Of a stretch of 64,000 nt of DNA, positions 56,757-64,000 are shown piece after piece. Each line of letters opens with the position of its first letter. Position 1 is the first letter of the stretch. Source of the stretch: Echiichthys vipera (taxonomy: Eukaryota; Chordata; Actinopteri; Perciformes; Trachinidae); NCBI GenBank assembly GCA_963691815.1, contig OY829661.1, forward strand, positions 16,678,849 through 16,742,848, in the 5' to 3' direction. The translations under genes were made by a program, and so were the position numbers. Below the pieces are notes generated by a model. That model made no database searches. It had not been told where the DNA came from and worked only from the letters and a program-made list of their open reading frames with translations.

Positions 56757-59700
56757 TGGCAGCGGTAAGTCGTGTCCCACAGCTGCTGTTCCACCTGTGC
56801 ACATTGACAACAAGCAACACTAAACCACTACATTTACATTTATTTGCACCAGTAGGGACTGTGCACTGGGCACTGGAGGGTTTTGCTGCACTTGGTTTTT
56901 GCATAGGGCGCTGGGCTGCATCTTTTATTCAAATTCTATTGCAATGATATGGTGCTGTTGTGATTCACAGTTGCTACTGCAACAGGTGATAAAAGTCTTA
57001 GGTTTGTTTGTTTTATTGTTTATGTCACAGTAAACAGAGACACAGATCAAAAGTGCGCATTTTCTTCCTAAAGCTACTTATAACACCACTGTGCAGTTCA
57101 GTGCAGTTATCAGCGGTTTAGCCCATTTAATGATTTTAACTCAAATTTCCCGACCCTAGCTCTGAAAATTATTCCCCCAGATGTATTCAAGTTTGCGATT
57201 CATTTCTCAAAAAATGCATTTAAATTTTGTCCTGTTAAATGATAAAATGCATCTCTTTGTGACACACGAACGGATGATACTGTGTACTTGCATTATACTT
57301 TAGCTTTATAGATTTAGCCTTTTAAAGGTCCTTTCCAGATGTTTTGTTCTTTTTAAACAACAGGTTATGTAGTTAGTTAATAAGCAAGAAGGCACTATTG
57401 CATTAAGTTTTATGCATTATGTTCTATGGTCATTTTTTAAAATGTCTTATAATGTATTTGTATCACACTATTTATTTCACAAGACATTTTTGTTGTATGT
57501 AATATTTCTAACTGTGTCTCGGTGTACCTCTGTGCTGTCTTGTTGGCTATGTGTTTAAAGTGGATTGCAGCTCTGTGTAGCACTATTGTCCGAGCTAAAA
57601 CAAAAAAGGATGATGTATCTAAAGACATATTTCTGTAAACTACTTACAAATTCTTAAAACTACATCTTCTTGAATATGCAAATATTGGTCATTTCAAAAG
57701 TTTAACTGCTGGATACAAAATGCGTCCTGCTTCGCTCAAAGGTACATCCTGTCTGTGAGTCTGTGTAATGTTTTTTCTTTTTATCTGTATGCCTTAAACT
57801 CATATTTACTCTGTACGGTGAGCACAGGGAAACGTTCCCCCTTCAGCAGATACATGTGAAAAGAGCCTTTTAGTGTCCATCTGCACTTACGTCGTTCTGC
57901 ACAGCCGAACTCAAATATCAAATTGAAGTAACAATAAGAAGACAAAAAAATGAGCGAAAGGGGCCTTTAACCTTTGTGTGTGTTTCCAGTTGAATAGATA
58001 TAATTTTGTCATTAACTGTCATTAACTACCAGATTGGAAACCGTGGAACAGTGACTGAAGCGGCAGGTTTTGACGCAGAGGCAGATGTCCAGAAACTTAG
58101 AGGAGCCATGAAGGGAGCTGGTGAGTGATCCAGAAACCATCATTTGCTAAAGATATGTTTGACCGTGTCATTAAGACCAAACCTCAATAGCGGAAAAAAT
58201 CTATATTTTTTCTTTTTTTTTCAGTGACTCTCCTCCTCTCCAGGAAAATTTGAAAAACTTTATTTATTCAGTGTTGCTTGCGTTGTCATGGCAGCTTTCT
58301 GGTTTCATAGTCCATTCATTGTGCCGAGCGCGTCCTTGCACTTTGCCTACCTCACCTCACCTCTACACACTAATGTTGTAAATCTTCCCCCACTGATATA
58401 CAGAGGAAATTAATCTTGACTTTGCTGATCAGGCAGGAAGTAGTCAGAAAACTAATCGCATTATGGGTTGCACTGTTCTGAAGCAACGTTAACAGGTATG
58501 TACCACTCAACGTGGTACATCTTAACGAACATTCAGCCCCTTTTTTCACTTTCAGCCTATTTATAGCCTGGAATGTTGATGTTGTTAGGGTTTGCCAGCG
58601 TAATCATATTCCCCTGACTCTAGTTTGTGCTCTATTGCAAACAGGTGGTTTCTATGAGATACCGACAAACAGCCGTGTGTTAGGATCGTCTCCAGGGTTG
58701 CAGGGATAGAGTCGGATTCTCTGTGGACTGCTCAATATTAGGGCTGAACCATTTTTCTTTAATCAAGCCCTTATAGGAACATTTCCTTTTAAGACATATA
58801 TCAATCAAGGCTATAAGATTCTATAATGTATTATTTTTTCCAGGCACTGATGAGGCAGCTGTCACCGAGGTCCTAGCACACCGTACCATTGCCCAGAGGC
58901 AGCGCATCAAAGAGGCTTTCAAACAAGCAGTGGGGAAGGTGAGAGTTTTGACGGAGCTGCACTTCAAGGCAGCAAAAAAAAAATGTATTTGTGTTTTTCA
59001 CCATAAATCAGTCTGTGAAGCAGAAGAAGCAGAGCTTAGTGATATTGCCAAAATCTTCTTTTCTGATATAGGTCATGTCATATCTCGATAGTGATATCTA
59101 AAACAATATAGCTTGTTTTCTGGTAACTGAATAAATAAATAGTCTATATGAAATAACCACATGGTAAAGCCTTGTGGTTTACTCCTGTGTGAATTAAATT
59201 AAGTATTTTAAAGTAGTAAGAATTTTTAAGTATAAGTATTTTTTTTCATTTTATAAAGAACTTTTTTGCAATTTTTAGTTAATGCTTTTCATTATCAATT
59301 TCGATTACGTGATTGTGTATCATGGTATCTCCATATATAATTTGATCATTTATCATCTTCCAATGTAATCGTATTATGTGAATTATCGCCCAGCCCTGAG
59401 AGGAAGTGAAAAAAATGACAGTCAGAGCAGCAGAAGAATAAGAAAAGCAGCCTTGAGAGAGACTATTGGCCGCAGCAGTGGATGTGTCGTCTCTTAGCCC
59501 CTCATTCCATTGTGTTCGCTCTTTCACTCAAGGTTCCCGTGCTGACATAGTTGCTGATAATGTGCAAGTTAACCATTAACCATAAAGCATAAATGTATAC
59601 CACCTGTAAACAAATAACAGGACAGAGAGGGCCTTGTATTCTGTAGGAGAGGAGACTGTTCCCCTTCCATTAAAAAAAAATTACACTGAACCCACAGAGG

Positions 59701-62700
59701 TCTGCTTCCCTGCTTCCCCGATGATGTGGATCTATAGATTAACCTAAAAGGGAAGTTCTGTGTTTATTGTACTGACACAATGAGATAATAACCAGCCCAC
59801 TGTGAAGGGTCCGGTAAGAGGTTGATAAAGTTATATGAAAGTTCAACTGAGGGAGCTGGGGAGGGAGGGCGAGGAATCCTAGCAGGCAGAAAGAGTGAGT
59901 CATGTTGACGCCCACATGTGGTCACACAGGCGAGTTGTGTGAAACAGCTTTTACAAAAGTGTGTCCAGAAACCACACCCTCTAGTGGAGACGCTCGTCCT
60001 GCTGCTGGAATGTCTGAAGTCATGTGTAATGTCCACGTTGGCAGCATAACAACCCCAACAACAACCCCATAGGGCCAAGATTATTAGCAAAGATAATACG
60101 CTTTCATTACAGATTGCCCCTCTGGATTTAAATGATTGAAGTACTGGGGATGTCTGGTGGGCTGTTTTCATGTTAATCCATCTGCTCCCATCCTCCTGCA
60201 GGACCTGGCTGATGAGCTGTCCTCAGAGCTGAGTGGGAACTTCCGCAGCGTTGTTCTAGGTCTGCTGATGTTGGCGCCTGTGTATGATGCCTACGAGCTG
60301 AAAACTGCAATGAAGGTCAGAGTTTAGAAAAAGTCTAGTGACAGATAAGTCTATATTTTTTCTGTTGTCAACACATCCCAGGAAAAGACCAAAACTAACA
60401 ATGAATTCATCCTCCCAACAGGTGTTGTCTGTGTATTGTCCAAAGCCTGATTTCTCTTATTCCCCTGTGCCACAGAGTTTCATCTTTGGCCCAAAACACA
60501 TCAGTCACACCTTTTGCATTGTGGGACAGGTTCCTTCATTACTATGAGCCTGGGCACTGTGGTTTCTTTAGAATCAATCTCACATACACCTATCTGCTCA
60601 AGATGTCCTGATAACACTTTTTCCTTAGCAATTCCAACACATGAACTTGCGGTTTGGCCGATACAAACTACCCCTTTGATACCAGCACGTAAAAAATAAA
60701 TATAGATGCTGTAATGTGTAATGTTAGCTCTGACCATCATTACACTCTCAGACCAAACCAGAAATCATTCCTTTTTTTTCCCGCTCTAAAAACAGTAGTT
60801 GTGATAGTAGGCTAGAAGAACTGTGGTGAAGAAGAACTGAATTCTAGTAAAATGGCTGTTTTATCCAGATCAGATTCAGAATTATAATCAGAAAACTTTA
60901 TTGTCCATTGCATTGCATTGGGAATTTGGTAGGTTAAGAATATGTATAAGAAATGAATACATAAAATGCAGTAGGCTGTACAACACACAGGAAACTAAAA
61001 ACACTTGCCGTATTGTATGGGTGAGTCAAACCCTTAAGATTTATTGATAATTTTGATTGCTGTTGGAATTAATTATTTCTTTACTATGTTTTTCCTTGCT
61101 AATTGTACAAAACTACTTTGATTTTACAGTAAGTGTATCAATTATCAATTTAGATGATTTAATTGTGTATCATGATATCTAAATATATAATTTAATCACA
61201 CTACGATTGCATTGGAAGATGATACATGATCAGAGTGAATTATCGCCCAGCCCTGAGAGAAAGTGAAAAAAATGACAGTCAGAGCAGCAGAAGAATAAGA
61301 AAAGCAGCCTTGAGAGAGACTATTGGCCACAGCAGTGGATGTGTCGTCTCTTAGCCTCTTATTCCATTGTGTTCGCTCTCATCACTCTTTCACTCAAGGT
61401 TCCCGTGCTGACATAGTTGCTGATAATGTGCAAGTTAACCATTAACCATAAAGCAGAAATGTATACCACCTGTAAACAAATAACAGGACATAGAGGGCCT
61501 TGTATTCTGTAGGAGAGGAGACTGTTCCCTTCCATAAAAGAAAAACAAAACAAAACACTGAACCCACAGAGGTCTGCTTCCCACTGACCGTTTCTTTATT
61601 TCATGATGATGTTGGTCAATAGATTAACTGACAGGGAAGTTAGGTGTTTATTGTACTGACACAATGAGATAATAACCAGCCCACTGTGAAGTGTCCGGTA
61701 AGAGGTCGATAAAGTTTAGTAACTGAGGGAAAAAAAGCAAAATCCTCGCAGTCATGTGGTGAAGAAGAATTGATTTCTGCTGAAATTAGTGTTTTATCCA
61801 GAAGAAACTACTTTTTTGGGAAGTTTTTTTTTTCAGGACTAAATGATGTCATAACTGATTGGTTAGGCCATATCAGAGGTATTTACTATACTGATATATA
61901 ATGGAACAACTCATCAGTGCATCAAATGTGTATTCATCCGCGGCTGAAAATAGTCCCCAACAAATACACATTTTACTCCTGTTTGGGTAACATTTGTTCA
62001 AAACTGCATCTGCCAAGCTCTTTAAGGAAATTATTTAGCCTTTTTTAAAATAACGGTTTGCATCTGTGTTTTCTCTTCAGTACATTTAGGAACAAATGAG
62101 CTTTGGGCCTGAGAGCCACAGACAGGGTGGGGAAGCTGGAAAGTATTTAAAGTTGGACACACGCAGTTGACAGTTGACAACAAAAATCTAGATTAACAGA
62201 CTCACGTTTTAAGTTTCGTTTCCTTTAGTTCAAAATCTTATCTCATGTTTTCAGTGAAAAGCGTCACACCCTTCTTGCGTCTTCATATCTTTTTTTTTAA
62301 CACATTTCCCCTCATCGACAGGGTGCTGGAACAGAGGAGGCCTGTCTCATTGATGTTCTTGCTTCAAGGTCAAATGCTGAAATAAAAACCATCACTGCGT
62401 TCTACAAGAAAGGTAAGTGCGTTCCTTCTATGAATAGTGTCTGTTAACGCCCATGGGTCCTGTTTGACATCCGATATTGTGTATCCGTGACAGAGCCTCT
62501 GTTCTCTGTTTGAAGATGAACGACATCTGTTATTAGAAAAAAGTGGATGGTATAAATTATTCATAAAAGCCATGGCTGTTCTCTGTGTGGCAGTTTATTG
62601 TTTGCTTATTAGTTCTTCTGTGGTAGCAATGAGTCTGCAAGTGTGTCGTGTTAAATGTACATGTTTTGTACCAATTAAACGGGCATGGCTTGTGAATTTC

Positions 62701-63962
62701 GATGAAAACACAAAGAATATTAATGAAACTATTCCGCTGTAAATATTTCATTTCCAAACCTCCTTTATTTTTACTAATCTCATAGGAAACTCATAGAAAG
62801 CCATGTAGGCAGTTTGTTGAGTCCTTTTCTAACACGCATTCAATACTATGCTTTATATTTTAATTGCTCCTCCTGTGCTTTTCATGGCAGAATATGGAAA
62901 ATCCTTGGAAGACGCGGTGTGCGGGGACACATCAGGAATGTTTCAGAGGGTTTTGGTCTCTTTACTCACGGTGAGTCAACAGTAACCCTTAACCTCTGCT
63001 TGCTTGGGCCGATGTGGATGTTTTAATCGCACATTATTATGGAAAATGTAAAAGTGCATTCTATAAAATTGTAATTCAAAATCAAGTTGATGAAATAAAT
63101 TTGATTCAAGTATAACAATTCTAAAAGTAAAGTATTAGTATTTGCGTCCTATCTGGAAAACATCCCTTTCACTTGGAGTTGATTTGTGAGGATTAAAGTG
63201 TTTTGAGATGATTGTGGAGGAACCAGATGACTTGTTTGTTTTACTAAGAGGAAACAAAAGTAATTTCTGCGTCATGAAAACACAATTTCTTCTTTTTTTT
63301 CCTCTCCATTGTTGTGCAATCCTTCACCGGTTTTCTCTCAAGCTTCCGTGTCTTCTGCATTGCAGGCCGGACGGGATGAGAGCGACAGCGTGGACGAGGC
63401 CCAGGCTGTTGTAGATGCCAAGGCAAGATTTCAGGTTCTTTAGATCAAAGTGTGTGTTTCAATTATGACTCCCAGGTTTCAATTTTGTTTTTATCATATG
63501 TGATAATAGGAAATCTATGAGGCTGGTGAGGCTCGATGGGGCACGGACGAGGTTAAGTTCCTCACAGTGCTTTGTGTGAGGAACCGAAACCATCTGCTGC
63601 GAGGTATTTTTACAGCAGATTCACAAACACCGTGTTCAGAACTGCACACTTAATATCACTGTGTTTATAAGTGTCATTTGTCACATGAAAGTACTTCCTT
63701 TTAGTCATGTAGTAGACTCTGGGGATTTGACTGACCCTTTACAGCAGTTCTTGGAGCAAACACTCTTTGTTGAATCACTTTCATATTTAATCGTGCAGTG
63801 TGTAGTCATGAGTTGGATAATGACAAATCAAATCAGTGCGTGACAGTCATTGTTTTCTTCCTTCAGTGTTCGAGGAGTATCAGAAGATTTCTGGGAGAGA
63901 CATTGAGGACAGCATTAAGAGGGAGATGTCTGGCTGTCTGGAGGACGTCTTCTTGGCCATAG
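56757..63962 (+). CDS. anxa4: anxa4, annexin A4 (5' part, 9 coding exons)
   Basis: Calcium-dependent phospholipid-binding protein of membranes. Coding exons: 56757-56765, 58033-58120, 58844-58938, 60202-60315, 62322-62412, 62891-62970, 63366-63422, 63510-63603, 63867-63962. They total 208 codons; the rest lies past the right edge. The first coding exon supplies only MAA. Type II calcium loops are seen in repeat 1 (MKGAGTDE, about 29-36) and repeat 2 (MKGAGTEE); repeat 3 has ARWGTDE. DTSGMFQRVLVSLL and YEAGEARWGTDEVKFLTVLC fit annexin A4 best among annexins as I know them, and its place next to aak1 matches human 2p13. Intron 7 (counting coding exons) uses a GC donor (AAG|GCAAGA). Repeat 4 is not in view. 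Confidence 0.9.
59277..59880. repeat. Duplicated intronic block, copy 1 (before anxa4 exon 60202)
   Basis: Shares long stretches with 61125-61755, such as gaattatcgcccagccctga, gttcccgtgctgacatag and gtccggtaagaggt. It differs by scattered substitutions and small indels. Confidence 0.85.
60868..60930. repeat. Fish repeat segment (cagaaaactttattgtcc type)
   Basis: Related to the agaaatactttattaatccc segment near 9850, inside an anxa4 intron. A short fragment only. Confidence 0.5.
61125..61755. repeat. Duplicated intronic block, copy 2 (after anxa4 exon 60202)
   Basis: Direct-orientation relative of 59277-59880, shifted by about 1.85 kb. No second copy of exon 60202-60315 follows it, so either only the intronic block was duplicated or the extra exon has been lost. 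Confidence 0.85.
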
Positions 63963-64000
63963 GTCTGTTTTTGCTGTGACATGCTCCATCAAATACACAT

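Overview
The window is vertebrate nuclear DNA, almost certainly from a ray-finned (teleost, probably spiny-rayed) fish. Short exons with GT-AG borders sit in long AT-rich introns full of fish-type interspersed repeats. Four protein-coding genes could be rebuilt exon by exon; every splice phase closes, apart from three introns that need GC donors. No bacterial, viral or CRISPR features were seen.

Layout: (1) 239-8735, minus: the 5' part of bmp1 (astacin/tolloid procollagen C-proteinase), cut off by the left edge after eight exons. (2) 11042-24314, plus: a complete 18-exon antxr1 (anthrax toxin receptor 1/TEM8 family), 601 codons plus stop. (3) 28503-52535, minus: aak1 (AP2-associated kinase 1), with 20 exons for the short form (898 aa) and an alternative long-form 3' exon. 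(4) 56757-63962, plus: the 5' part of anxa4 (annexin A4), running off the right edge. bmp1/antxr1 and aak1/anxa4 are divergent pairs; antxr1 and aak1 converge. The grouping of antxr1, aak1 and anxa4 recalls human 2p13 (ANTXR1-AAK1-ANXA4), but GFPT1 and NFU1, which lie between ANTXR1 and AAK1 in human, are not seen here.

The most striking structure is a head-to-tail duplication of about 4.37 kb (26715-31090 and 31091-35459). It contains the complete terminal coding exon of the long aak1 isoform, with its 3' UTR and part of the upstream intron. The copies look identical except for one small difference (8 bases in one copy against 1 in the other, 7 bp net) in the intron just upstream of the exon. 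It is either a very recent duplication, giving the gene two interchangeable last exons, or an assembly artefact in which two haplotypes were placed in series. Upstream of it, the short-form last exon follows a very long polypyrimidine tract, so the locus appears built around a choice of 3' end.

The introns hold at least two families of TTAA-flanked MITEs, other common fish repeats, a 19-bp minisatellite, several microsatellites, a short telomere-like tract, an AT palindrome and a diverged intronic block duplicated on both sides of anxa4 exon 5. The genes share no obvious pathway. bmp1 and antxr1 both act on or with extracellular matrix, while aak1 and anxa4 act at membranes.
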